Shown here one piece after another: positions 45,094-58,010 of a DNA stretch of 64,000 bases. The DNA comes from Smittia aterrima (lineage: Eukaryota > Arthropoda > Insecta > Diptera > Chironomidae). The translations under genes and the position numbers were made by a program. The stretch spans positions 10,540,001 to 10,604,000 of the forward strand of contig CP093831.1 of assembly GCA_033063855.1 (NCBI GenBank), read 5' to 3'. Position 1 is the first letter of the stretch, and each line of letters opens with the position of its first letter. The notes under the pieces were generated by a model. It was given only the letters and a program-made list of their open reading frames with translations, searched no databases and had not been told where the DNA came from.

Positions 45094-48000
45094 TTTCTCG
45101 ATAAAATTCTTACAACTCGACACTAACTTTTAAGTCACTTTTGACATTTACTTTCAATTCTTTCCCTCGTCTTCACGTCGTCTTAAGTCAATTAAAGCGT
45201 TTAAATTTCTTTTTCTTTTCCTGTTTGCAAATTGTCAATTGAAGCAAGACAAGTCAGCTCAACCATCGGAGAAGACAAGTATCGGTTTTATTGGCAAAAA
45301 AAGACGTCGTTTGAGGCAAATTATTTTAAAGAAGAAAAAAAATCCAATCACGGCTAAACAGCGTTGAGAGACGAAGAGTGAGAGAGAGAAGCAAAAACAC
45401 AGAAATTACGTCACTTTTTTTTCGTGTGTTTCATTCATCGATCACAACACCGAGACGAGAGAAAAAATGTGTTCATAACTTCCACATCAACACAACTACC
45501 GCGATCAGAAAACTCCGTCAGCACGTCAATGATGCACGTAGGCTCTCGACCATAAATTAATTTAAATTCTCAATCGACTTACAATCATCGAGTGAATCAC
45601 TTTGACTGTCCGATCGACCTTTACTGTGGGTAATGCCTGAATCGACTGAGGAACGACACTAATCGCTTTCTTATCGACGACAGAACGAACATTCTTTGGA
45701 TGAGTTCCTCTCGTCTGTTCTCTCTCTTGTTGCTGCTTCTTATCAACGAACTCTCTTTTTAAGTAAATAACTTCGAACTATGTAGCCTCAAGTTTACTCG
45801 ATTGTCAATCTATTTATATCGAGTCGAGCGACGCGAAATTCTCAACGATCCGATTACTTATGATTCGTAGCGTGAAACTTCTCTTTCGATCGAGAAGGAA
45901 ATGAGAAAATCAATTTTTTTTACTTTGAGGAGCTAACAATAGAAATCACGACATAAACACTTCTGATTTATGGAGCCGATAACGCTTAAAATTTATTTTG
46001 TTTTATTATATTCTCTCTCTTGACATCGTCAAGCGACTAACGCGCGAATAGGTTTGTGATTGAAAGCGCACAAAACCGAATTGTAAGACATTGGCGTTGA
46101 TACTTTTTGCTTTGCGGTTTAATAGTAAACAACAACACAACGAAGCAGCTGCTCGAGAGTTGTTGGCATTGCTCTTGACTCGACGATGGTGGTGGAATAA
46201 TTGACGTGGATTCGTTACTTTGCTTGCTCTAACTAGCAATTTTCTTCTGAATTCAAAACAATGACACAATTGAAGATTATCGTGGATCTATTGCGACGTC
46301 TGCCGTGCTCAAGAGAACTTGAGATTGTTGCAATTAGCGCGGCTTAGTGTTTTGTTATAGGCAAATTGCTTTTTAATCCTTAAATCACTGATCAAGATTC
46401 ATGATTGAGCAACAAAAGAAGCAAACGAGATGCTTTTCATCGTTCCCAGCCGTTCACTTCTCTCTCCCGCGTCATTCGTAAGCGGTGTCAGGTCACAAAC
46501 ACATGAGATCGATTCCAAAACCTTTTAAATCGTCTTCCCATCGCTGATAGTCAACAGCGACGATTGTGTGAGTCAATTGAGAACTCACTCGCTCACCAGT
46601 CACACACAATCTCGTTTGCCATCACCTGTTTTCGTTATTTCTCACTCTCAAGCGCTATAATTTAAAAATTCATAACGCATGAGAAACGCAAGAGACTTAG
46701 ACTGTTGATTTAGTAGAGTCTCGAAATGTTTTCGGTCCAATTAGCTGCTGCTGGCTGGTGTCGCGTTTGTATTCAAAGCATTTGTGTCGTTTCTTTTAAA
46801 AAGCGGAGCAACACTGCGAAGTGAATTTCAATGTTTCGATAGATCGCGAGAGTGGGCGATAGTCGCGCCCTAAAATGCATGAAAGCTTTTCTATTCTCGA
46901 GAGTCAAGAGGTCATTGCTTGAATTCATCTTTATCTGACAGCACAATACCATCAGTTACGTAATTTATTACTCACGCCATTGAATATTTTATATTTAATG
47001 CATAAAACTCGAATAATTTCCAGGCTTCATAATCAAACCTTATCATTCCGTGTTATTAAGTTTGCTATCGCATTTCGGCGAGTATTATTGATGATCGCCA
47101 TTATCTTGGGTAGAAAAGCACAGAATTAGCGCAACCTCGTGCGATAAATGAAGTAAATGCTTGAGCTCTATGCGTGGATGTGAGAATGAAAATCAAAGAC
47201 AATCGGCAAATCATAAAACCTGCCATTCGCTAATTTATTTAATCTCATCTTAGCTTTGAAAACCGTTGTTTCCAACACGCGAAATGACTGGAGAAAGTTT
47301 TCTTTTCGCACTGATCGCTGCCGTAATAAAAGGCCATGTAAGCTTCTGGCTCTGATCGGCTCAATAGCCGTTGATTAAGACGTGGCCTTTTCATGGAAGA
47401 ATTGATTGCAAATCGCCGCTTGATTATAAAAACGCCTCATATGCTTGATTTAAACAACGCGGTCACGAACTCAGTGACGTCACGACGTCAAAGGAAGTTC
47501 GTGATGTTTGGCTATGTCGCCAATGGACAATCGCGATAAGATTAACTATTAATGGGAAGTGACGATGTCGATGAGCATTCCAATGTTTACAACTCTCTGA
47601 TTTCTAACGCATGCCGCTGAGGATTTTCTCACGTATTGACAGCATGTGTCCACAGAGGAATCTGAAGCACCTGCTGAACATGCGAGTTTGCTTGTATCTA
47701 GCTCGAAGCGACTCGCTCTCACCGCGATTCAATTAATGTAATCTTAGAAGCCGATTACATGCACAGTAGCAAAGGTGCAAAAATAATTGCCTAACAAACC
47801 AATGAATCAAAAGATTGTGGCTGAGTAGTGAGAGAGAGAGAGGGAGAGTAAGAGCGATCGCGCTTCGACAACAAAGCGTGGAGTAAAAAGTGAATTGAAG
47901 GCAACGCCAGTGCATATCAAAGCAATTTTAATTCAATTTTATTTTCTTGCCTTCATTACGTTTGAAAATTGTTTCGTGCAGCTTCGTCGAGAGATTTTTC

Positions 48001-48512
48001 CTTCAATAGAAATTGCTCCGTTTAATTCAATTCTGCTTTTATTACTTTTCGGTTAAAAAGCTCTTACGATCATGTGTAACCTGCTTTCGAATATAATTTT
48101 CGTTTTTTTTTTCATTTTGTTTCGCGGTAATTATTTTTGTGAAGCTTGCGAGGCTTATCGAAGCATGTAACGAGGCAAATGTACGTGCGACTCACTTTGC
48201 CAACGACGGAAGAAGAAGAAAGTCGAAAACTTTCCATTAAAAGTGTTCTCAAATTACTGAGGGTCGTAAAGGACGCGATGCGACAACGTTATTAAGGGAA
48301 AGTTAATAACTCTAGTTCAGAATATCCGTCGCGTAACTTCCGATTTCTCTTTGCGCGTGTGTCGAGGTTTTTGAGCTCAGGGCGCACCTTCAAAACCAAC
48401 ATTCTTCGCTCTTTCTTATTCGAGTCTCAGAAAGTAAGCAGAAAGTCGTGAGCCGACGAGACGGCTAGAAATCCCTTTTACTGTCTCGCATCCCACCGCT
48501 GGCTTTACTTAC
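45094..48512. other. Upstream region and introns of MAP7 isoforms
   Basis: Presumed 5' leaders, alternative promoters and intron of the MAP7 gene. One putative internal exon at 45583-45658. A GA-repeat (about 47830-47845) is the only simple repeat noticed. Other long frames look accidental. Confidence 0.4.
45583..45658 (-). CDS. Putative exon of a MAP7 isoform
   Basis: Minus-strand segment reading CRSSVDSGITHSKGRSDSQS and ending in a phase-1 donor (GATT|GTAAGT), with an AG directly before it. The Ser/Asp-rich composition and the same donor phase as the other first exons suggest a coding exon of this gene, but there is no start codon in it and the acceptor is weak. Confidence 0.35.
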
Positions 48513-48726
48513 AGATCCAAACATTCCCTTTGGGCGTGTCGGCCACGATGTTTATGTTGAAGTTATATCTGGCTAGGTCTCTTCGTAAATTGGACTTCTT
48601 GTGTGATTCCAGAGCACACTTTGGCAACAGGAAAAGATTGTCAAAGTCACTAAGCCGGTAATTACGACGATTGTCGGTAATGCTCTTCGCGAACATAAAC
48701 TGTCCGTTTGTTTTGACTGAGATCAT
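48513..48726 (-). CDS. ens: Probable distal first exon of MAP7 (72 codons)
   Basis: ATG at 48724-48726 opens 71 codons plus one base, starting MISVKTNGQFMFAKSITDN and ending NVWI with a strong phase-1 donor (TCT|GTAAGT). The same phase as the other first exons allows joining to the 44603 or 43222 exons. No family recognised for the encoded peptide. Assignment to the MAP7 gene is by position, strand and phase only; it could belong to a separate gene. Confidence 0.5.
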
Positions 48727-51700
48727 CGTTTAGTACAATTGTTTTATCACGAACTCCACGACAGCAAACTTTAATGTTTCATCTCTCGGTATGAACTGAA
48801 GAAAATCACTAAGCACTCGTTAAGGCGAGAGGAGAACAAGAATTTACAGCTGATGAAGCATAAATCAACATCATCAACATAACAATAGCGCGCTCTCGAA
48901 TTTAATAGTTGCAATAAGGCAGCGGGCACAAGAAAAATTCACAATGCACTTTCCTCTCTTTATAATAATTCAACTTTACTGCCTTTTATCGACATTAATA
49001 ACAGTGAAAGTTAATTGAGTTTACTTCATGACTCAATCAAATCAGCAATTGTTGATCGCGCACAAGACTCAAAAATCCAAATCGAAAACAATCCGAACGC
49101 GGAATAAAATGATTTTAAAATAGTGAAATAAAAACTTGAAAACTCGAGTCGAAAAACTGATTTTCTTGCGTTTCCATTAGCGAAGCTACGCGCACGAATG
49201 ATCCGCCACAATTGACAAGTGTTAAGACATGAAATGGAAGAAAAAACAGCGAACGAATTAGTAACTTTGACTCTCGCTCGCCGATCGACTCCGCACTCTT
49301 TCTCGGTTTTGTTTCGATTCGCGAATTACTGCTTCAACAGCCCGAAAGCTTTTTACCTCTCATCGCTCGGAGCAGCGAAAATAAAAACCCGTCCTATTGT
49401 GTCTGCATTCCAGCAGATAACTGACTCACATGCCACTCATCGAAGCCGCGAAGCTTCCACACGCTTTTCCTCTTCTTAAACATTTTGTTTTTTAGTCGGA
49501 AAATTATTTGCTGAATGGAACGAATGCCAATGTTTGTCGTCGGTTTTATTATTATAAAAGCTTTAATACTTTTTTTTTTGTAGCCGATAAATACGTCGCA
49601 AACTGATCGGACACAAGCGAACGAAGCGAAGCTAAGCAAACAGATGTTTGCATTTATTTTCGCATTTTATGTTAGGTTTTATTTCTTCTTTCGTTCCGAC
49701 ATGTCCGAGTCTTCGTAACAAGTTGATTCATTGAAGATCAATGGAGGATGGAATAGGAAATTAACACTAAATTGATGCTTAAGTGAAGAGAGAGATGTAA
49801 GACTTTTATAATCGCTTCAATTAGCAAATCATGAGCTCATCTTGTAAATGCGTTACGTTAACGATCTGATCCGGTCGTAAATCTTGAGATCTTTACTGGA
49901 AACGCATTTGCTCTAGAGGAAATGAAATGTTTCTTCACCTACGTCAGACGACAACGATAATGACACAATTTCTTCGCACTCACTCGAAAGAAACAAACAG
50001 AAACGCATCGCGTATTCGTTTCTTTCTTTTGAGCACGAATGCCTGTTGGCCTCATCGCTCACTCATCATTTCTCTGCTCACATGCCGAGAACGCAGAGTT
50101 TCGGAACGGAATTTGTTAGAGGAAATGAATTCATCTCATTTTTCACACTTGCATTTGCAATTTCTAAACAAAAAAGCTTTAAGGAAGTTAAAGAAATTTG
50201 GATTAAAAGTTGGATTAAAGTTAATCTTAATCCGAAGTCTTCGTGGGTGTTAAAATCTCAAAAATATCTCGTAAGCAAGCAGATCTGACAAGATTCCCAT
50301 AAGCCCATCCCTGAACTCATCACAAACGAGCGTTTTGTTCTTTTATTATGTTCACTAGTCAGTCAAAGGAAAGAAAGAAACAAAACCGTTTCTATTAATA
50401 AGATTCACATCTCTGCGATGCATGGAGCATGTGTTCCCTCAAATGAAAAGAATTCGTTCAACTCGTTTGCGATGGCTTGAAATGCAACAGGAAGATAAAC
50501 TCTCTTTTGATGTCAGCGAGATCCGTAAATCACATAATCGATCGTTTTTTGAAGGTCGCATCATCATCAGACAATTTTTTTTCTCTCGTCCATGTGATAA
50601 CAACAAAAAGAGTCAGTAACGACTTGCGCATTAGATCTACTTGGCTGTGTGTGGCAATGTCGTCATTTTAATTTCTTTCTATCAATTTTTATTGCGGTAA
50701 TTGCCATCGAACTTTCCCCATTGTTCTGGTCGATGGTTTTTCTATGAGGCTTCATTACCTGCAATAATACGATTGCAAATCCAGCGACTGAACGTTCAAG
50801 CTGACTGGCTGGTAATCTCCTCCGCGGAACCCATAGGAATGATTGCAAATATTGTCATAGGCTTTCCCCGACGTCTTGCCAAAACCAATTCAGTTTAGCG
50901 ACCCATAATGTATTCGAGAGACTAAGAGGCACAACATTTCCACGTTATGAGGTTTTTCTCCTCCGAGCAAGGCTAAATCAATACAATTCTCGTGTTTCTG
51001 CATAAAAAATGATATTAGGCATTCGGAACGGTTCGAAGTCGTATGTAGGTGAACGATTTAGGTTGCTTCTATGGCGGCTCTTGAAACAACAAACTCAAAA
51101 CCAATTTCATTTTTTTTTGTTGCTGCTGCTGCCTATTGGTCTCCTCTTTTCATTCTAATAACTCTTCGAGTAATTAAACAAAGAAACAACTATCTGCGTT
51201 TCGAGGTCTTCAATGCTATCTTATTATTATATTTGCTGCTGAAGAAGAGGAACGAACTAATCTATGAATGATGTCATGCCGACGACATTGAACTGAACTG
51301 CGTGGTGGTAATCGTTGCGAGATAATTTTTTTTGTTCGTAGCCTGACACTGTCCATAGTGTTAATTATTTTATGATATTTTAACTAGCTCAAAATGTGTG
51401 TTAAGATCCTATTTGTTACAAAACATTCAGATAATCCCTCTTAAATGAAAAGTATCGGTAATCACTTCTCTCTTTTGTTCTTCAGCAAAAATAAAAAGCG
51501 ATTCTAATCTTTTGCTTCAATAAATCCATCAAACAACTAAGCGAAACGAGGTTTCCATGAACTTATTCCCCTCGCTAGCGATTTCTTATTAACTTCTTAA
51601 AAATAGAATCTTAAGAAAGCAAATGTCGAATTCTCTGCAGTTGGTGATAACAAAATCGTTTTCAGCCCTCGTCGCTTGCCTTACCTTCCCAAACAAGGGT

Positions 51701-52321
51701 CAAGTGGGTGCTTTCTGATTAAAAACTTCTTAACTCGACGAGATGTTCTTTAATTAATTTAATCGATCTTGCCAAAGCCAACACAGAAGGAGAAAAAAAA
51801 ACTTTATGACTCAACAATTTTCATTCACAATTTTCACTATCAATCGCAAGGATTGTCCACTGTATTCCATTTGATAAATGTTTGTTGATATCTTATGTAT
51901 CGAATTCCAAAATATTCAACGTTAGAAAATAGCTAACCTGGCGAAAACTCCATATTATTTGTTTCCATTACAAAACTACACGAATTATTCAGAAAAAACT
52001 AAAGCGCCTTGAGATTACCAGAGGTCGCTATTTCGAAAACCTCTTTAACTTAAATGGGATCTTGATAAGTTCAGTCACACCACAATTTCATACTTTTTAA
52101 GCTTTAATTAAAGGAAAAATCATTGTCTTCAAAGAATTATTTGATTACGAATTATCAGAGAAACATAAAACATTTACAACTCTTGAGCAATCAAAAATTA
52201 TTTCAAATTTTCAAAACGAATCGTCAACTAAGAGTTGAGCAGCCCTGGAAAAATTCTTTTTCCCTTTCTTCGTGAGTTTCAAAGCACGAGACCGACAGAA
52301 AATTCACGAAATCCCATTGAA
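48727..52321. other. Gene-free stretch between MAP7 and NAC-beta
   Basis: 3.6 kb in which I find no convincing coding exon on either strand. The region just before 52322 holds the NAC-beta leader. Confidence 0.5.
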
Positions 52322-53398
52322 ATGAATCCAGAGAAGTTAAAGAAGCTGCAGGCTCAAGCTGAGCTTGTTCGTATCGGTGGAAAAGGTAAGAAAAATCGAG
52401 ACCCCAATTGATTATAGTGAAGAAAATTGCAAAAAACCCAAATCAATATTAGAATTTTCGTTCGCCGAATGACTTTTACATGAGATGAGATCAATGCTTT
52501 TTCAGTTGACTCATGAATGATCTCGAATCTTCCAGGTACTCCCCGACGCAAGAAGAAGATTGTTCATCAGACCGCAGCTACCGACGACAAGAAACTGCAA
52601 GGAACCTTGAAAAAGTTAGCAGTCAATAATATTCCTGGCATTGAGGAAGTCAACTTAATCAAGAATGACGGCACAGTTATTCATTTCAATAATCCTAAAA
52701 CTCAAGCATCGCTCGCAAGCAATGTTTTTGCAATCACTGGCCATGGCGAACAGAAACAGGTAAGCGAAAAAATTTAATCGAGGTCTAACCTCAAATGCTT
52801 TCAATCTAACACCGGAAGAAATGCTACAAAGATATCGCAAAGCGTTAATTGTGGTTTCCTTTTGTGGTCACCGTTGTTTATAAACGTTAATCGTAATCAG
52901 AGAATGTTTGACTGTGAAATTCCTTATCAGCAAACTCTCTCTTCCTATATCACAATGTTGCAACTGATTTAATATTTCTTTTAGATTGCCGAATTGTTGC
53001 CAGGAATTCTCACACAACTGGGCTCCGAAGGCTTGTCGCATTTGAAGAGGTTGGCTAACAACGTCGTCGGTAGCAAAATTCTGAGCTCGGTTCAAGAAGA
53101 AGGCAAAGAGGAAGATATTCCTGACTTAGTCGAAAACTTCGAGAACGTTGCCAACTCCGATGCATCACCTGCGACTCAGGCCGCTCAAGAAAAGAAGGCT
53201 GAAGAGATTGCAGCTTTGATCGCATCGACAACGATCGAGGAGGCCGCCAAGAAGGCTGAAGATAAGCCAGCTCCCGCTCCAACTCCAGCTCCAGCACCAG
53301 CAGCTGAAGAAAAGAAGGAAACGAAAAAAGAAACGACACCAAAAAAATCGAATGAGAAGGGCGGCAAGAAGCAACAGTCAAAGGACAAGAAAGCTTAA
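52322..53398 (+). CDS. bic: Nascent polypeptide-associated complex subunit beta (BTF3/bicaudal-like), 233 aa
   Basis: Exons 52322-52385, 52536-52759, 52985-53398. NAC-beta binds ribosomes near the exit tunnel, pairs with NAC-alpha and shields new chains from mis-targeting to the ER. The N-terminus MNPEKLKKLQAQAELVRIGG-KGTPRRKKK carries the ribosome-binding RRKKK motif. The NAC domain follows (KKLAVNNIPGIEEVNLIKND, VIHFNNPKTQASLASNVFAI, ELLPGILTQLGSEGL), then VPDLVENF-like IPDLVENFENV. After that is an 80-residue extension with an APAPTPAPAPA run and a lysine-rich end, making it longer than the usual 160-170 residues. AATAAA-type signal at 53609. Confidence 0.9.
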
Positions 53399-56300
53399 AG
53401 TCTCCCAAGGACCTCTCGTCACATCAGAACTTTTTTCATTAAGCAAGTCAAGTCTCTCACATCTTCTCGTAAAAAAACCTTTAGTGGATTTGTTGCTTTT
53501 TTTAACAAATTGATTTGTTTTGAGATCGCGTAACAAAAATTGTAAACATTTTGAGATAACGCAAGGAACTATTAAAGTCACAATACAGAACAAGTCCAGT
53601 GGATGGAACAATAAAAGTTGATGAATTTTGTTTGGAGGAGTGGGAAGTTAAGAAGCCGAAATCAAGAGTTTGGGATTACGAGAAAAGTTTTACTTAAGCA
53701 CTTAGATTGCAGCAATCAAGGGAAACCCGAGTTAATGTCAAGTCGCGACTAATTTCTCTTGAAAACTTTTAATTAAAGATGAAAATTCCGTCTTAAACTT
53801 CTTGAGCGAAACCTGCAAGGAACCAACCTTAATCAACCTCAACAGCATTTTCATGTTTGGTTAGATCTTTTTATTACATTCAAGAATTCTTCTTTATACA
53901 ATGAAAATATTTCTGCTTTGTTCTTTACCTTTTTTTTTGTCACTCAACATTGTTTAATTCTTCGGTGGTTTTAATGGGCATTTCTTTGTTGATGAAGTCA
54001 CAATATGTAAATTTGGCTGACACACGACGACGACATCCTCTTCATCATTTAGTTACTCGAAAAATGACTATAAAGTATAAATGGTAAAAACATCTTTTGC
54101 AGATATTTATTTTCTTCTTAATCGTTATTGGGTTTTGTTTGGTGGAAATGTTGCGGCAGACGACACCTCGAACTGCACGAAAATTCTTTTATTTTGCTTT
54201 TATGTGAACTTTGAATCGTAAAACAATTTCTATAATTTCTCAAAATATACGCATTTGTTTAGTAAAACACTTTCCCTTTGTCCTATAAATAAATAATTGT
54301 CGTCATTAAATCTCCTTTAAAAATAGTTTCTGAATTGAGATCATTAAAACTCTTTTTTTTTTGCTGACAAACTTTCGGTATTAACTAACTTTTAATTATC
54401 GTTAATCTATAAAGTTCGCAACCTTCAAGTAGCTTCCGCTTTCGCTTTAATTGGAAGCAATTACTTGTGAAGTGGCGAATCTCTCTCGTAATCAATATTA
54501 GCTTCATGGTTATTCGAATGAAAGCTTTAGGGCTTGCCCAGCTTGAACATTTTTGCAGGAATTTTCTTTCAGTTTTTGAGAGCTTTCAAACCTGCAATTA
54601 GCCAAAACTTTCCAACCTCAAACCTTCGTCTGGAAAAACTCGAATTCAGTTGAAGGTTTGATGTGCGTTTATCTTAATCTAAACTTTTTTTTTGCTCTCA
54701 AAAATTTCTGAAATGTTAACATATCGTTCTCTTTTTCTTTGTCTAGCAAAAATTCAAAACTGTTAATTGGTTTAGATTTAGATGAAATTTGATTATTTAG
54801 CTACGATTTACTTTACACATCGAAAAACATTTTTTTTTGTCCGGTTCAAGTTAAATTTTTGTACAAAATCTGCAATCCGAGAATCAAATGCAACTCTCAT
54901 AAAAGTTTTTGGGGTCACTTCGGCTATGAAATGGGGAAGCGCGGGAGTGATAAATCAATTTTATTAGCTACACTCTCATCCGCTTCATTTATGCAACACT
55001 TCATGAAAACGATTCGTCACTCATCATCTCTCACACTCGAAAATCTGTCATCGACAGGAGGAAAGGGACACAAAATGACTCGACATGGAAATTATCGCAA
55101 CTAATATCGAGCGTAATTGATGAATTATTGATTCGTTTAAGGAATGCTTTGTCGTTTAATGATTCGATTTATACAATAAAAAGGTACAAATTACTTTAGC
55201 GGACCATACATTCAGTGTTTGGTGTAATTATGACTAAGCCGCTATCCTCGAACAATTTCTTAATGAAAATTTAACTAAGGACGAGTTTGCGTCAATTCAA
55301 ACGTTGAAAAATGATTTAAGTTAAGTTACGAAATTAATTTATTGCCGCTCGGTAACGCGTTTGGGAAACTTTCTCCTCTTCAAAATATTTTTTTTGGAAG
55401 AGAAGGAAGGAAGTTGGAAACACGAGCGCCCCGAGTCTAACCGAGTCACGATCGGGTCTTCCTTTTGATTAAATCAAATTGATATCTTTATTATAGTTTC
55501 CTCGTTTTTCTTTATTAATTCTGCTTCGAATTTCTTTTCTCCATTGTCCAACCATGAGTCTTGCTTATTTATGGTCGCGGCTTTCACCACAATGACCTCA
55601 ACAACGAGAGAACGAGAAAATTCATTTACGATACAGCTCGCTCACTCGTATTGCTTTTAATTATTTTGCGATTTGTACTCGAACGAAGGAAAACGAAAAA
55701 TGTTTTCATTAATTGTGATTTTGCTTTCATGTACTGGAAGAGCTTTTCTTTTGCTGCAATCTCCGAGTCCGTTCGTTTCTTAACAAGTCGATAACGAGTC
55801 TCATAAATGAGCAAAGAATGACATGGAACCTTGTTAATGGAGCACTAAGCTGAGTGGGTTGGTTGAGGAGGGAGGAAGTTACACTAATGAAGAAATTAAA
55901 GTCTTCTACTTCACCAAAGGGAGCAGCTCCCTCCAAAAAAAGACTGAACCAAATTTTCATGCTTCGGTTGACTATGAAACACGGAAAACATTTAATGTGC
56001 ACGAGTTTAAAGAATTTCCTTGTAGGGCGCGATATTCCCATGATAGAAATCAACTAATTACAGTTCGTTCCGCTGCTTTCGATTCACTCGACTTTTATTA
56101 ATTCTTCGGCATTTTCGTGTAAAGAAGAAGAGAATATTTCATGGAGTTTTGAATTTTTAACAAGCCGGAATATGCTGGGAAGTGCTCGTGGCTATCGTTG
56201 TTGTCATAAATGCAAATTTTTACCGCCCTCTCCGACGATAGCGATTTTAACTCGACCAAACCTTTTTATTTGCCCGCATTGCTTTGGCTTTTCATTTCGG

Positions 56301-57078
56301 TTTTTCCTTTCAAGCATTCTCTAGTTTTCCGTAATCTATTTAGAACAAAAACATTTCAGGCGACTTTTTAAATACTTTCGAATGATTCTCGCGGTGACAG
56401 GGAAAACAAAGTTCAACAGAGTGGATTTGACAGATGTTTCAATTCTTGAAAGTTTCCGATAATTTCTTGTCATCTGTTTCGATTGTTTTTGCCTTGAGGG
56501 CTTTTCTCTTTCTCTCGATAAAACATTTTTTTTTTCATTTCTAATTGGAAAAAAGCTTTTAGATTTGAAAGCTTCTGTCAGCTTCACACTGACATTGCGA
56601 AAAGAAAAAAAAAACGAAAGCATTTTGTTAGCTCCACTCATGTGATTTGTAAATCCAATGGAAAGCTTTTTAAGGCTTCACCACCAGCGAGAAAAAAAGA
56701 GAAAAATAAAATCACATGATTGCACAATATATCGGAAAAGAGTTAGTGAACGAAAAAAAAATGAGAGCTCGCTAAAAATTCATTTGATGATTAATTTTTC
56801 TTGTTTTTCTTTGACGGAATGGACATCGGGGAAAATTGAACTCACGCAAACAGCGACTCTAATGATGTATCATTATAATTTTATGGCTGATAAGCAGCAA
56901 TAACTTTCTTTCTCTCTCATTCTAATATTAGTTTTTCCATTATAGGTTTTTGCACGAGGGTTTGACTAAATTCCCCGGTCACTCATCCTGATTAAAACTG
57001 GATTAGCGTGGCATTGTCGCGCTTAAAACTCATTCTGTTGATGTTTCTTATTTTCGTTGGTGGTTCAGAAGATCGTCA
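53399..57078. other. Gene-free stretch
   Basis: 3.7 kb holding the NAC-beta 3' UTR (to about 53630) and the KChIP 3' UTR at the other end. The middle shows only accidental frames and poly(T) runs. Confidence 0.5.
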
Positions 57079-58010
57079 TCAGAGGCCCTTATCGAACATT
57101 TCTAGTGACTTTGTTATCAGATCGTCTTTGAGGCAAGCTTCGAGGAATTCCTCAATCGTTATGACTCCATCTTGATTCAAATCAAGCTTCTTGAACACTC
57201 GATCAACCTGATTTTGAAGAAGGAACGAATGAAGCAAAACGACAATTGACAACTCCGGCAGACCTCACCTGATCTCTCGTTTTCTTATCGTCTTCCGCTA
57301 TCCTTTTGCCCATCAGCTCATGAACTGCAGTTACAACCTCAGCCAACTCTCCCCTACTAATACAGCCGTCACCGTTCAAATCGTATAATTTAAATGTCCA
57401 TTTTAGTCGTTCATACACAGAGCCTCGCAATAAAGTCGATAGTGTCACAATGTGATCACGAAAACTTATTGCACCATTGCAGTTAACATCGAATGCTTTG
57501 AAGACGTAGTGAGCGTAAAGACTCGAATCTAGATTAGAAAAATAATCGAATGAAAAGAGAAAGAAAGGTTACACTTTGAATTTTTTAAATGGGCAAACAT
57601 TTTCAAGGCTTCAGATTATTTTGTTGCGTAATCGATTCACGCTCCTCTTAGCCGGATATTGAACCGCCCAAGCTCTGACCTTTGCCAAGCTATAAACTTA
57701 CTGCCGTGTGGAAAGAACTTTGAATAAATCTCTTTGAAAGAGTTCTCATGGACGACTCCTTCTGGGCACTCCGCCTGGTAATTGAAAATAAGTGTGAGAG
57801 AAAAATTTTAATTAAAAATTTAAACTTTAATGATGGATGAGGCTAAATTACTTTAAACCCTCGGTACATGACTCGTATTTCTTGTCGTGTGAATTTCGTT
57901 AGTCGGCAGAGATCCTCGAGTGCGACGGGTATGGGCTTTGGAAAAGCTCGACTCGTCGTCTCCAACTCGTACACGACCTCTTCGATGGGACTGTCTGGTG
58001 GTGTTGCCAT
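57079..58010 (-). CDS. KChIP-like EF-hand calcium sensor (206 aa)
   Basis: Exons 57852-58010, 57702-57774, 57269-57528, 57079-57207; 207 codons including stop. Potassium-channel-interacting proteins are four-EF-hand sensors of the neuronal calcium sensor group that modulate Kv4 channels. Visible: LCRLTKFTRQEIRVMYRGFK, the degenerate EF1 with CPEGVV (the Cys-Pro of this group), FPHGNSSLYAHYVFKAFD, EF2 DVNCNGAISF, EF3 DLNGDGCISRGE and EF4 DLNQDGVITIEEF, ending KSLEMFDKGL. No N-terminal glycine for myristoylation (MATPPDS). The second position of EF2 has Cys where Asn or Asp is more usual. A GTAAGT donor at about 59772 may mark a 5' UTR exon further upstream. Confidence 0.88.

Noticed and set aside
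51071..51271. Small hydrophobic plus-strand frame (MAALETTNSK...)
   Set aside because: Short, with no promoter, paralogue or conserved motif visible; expected by chance in AT-rich sequence.
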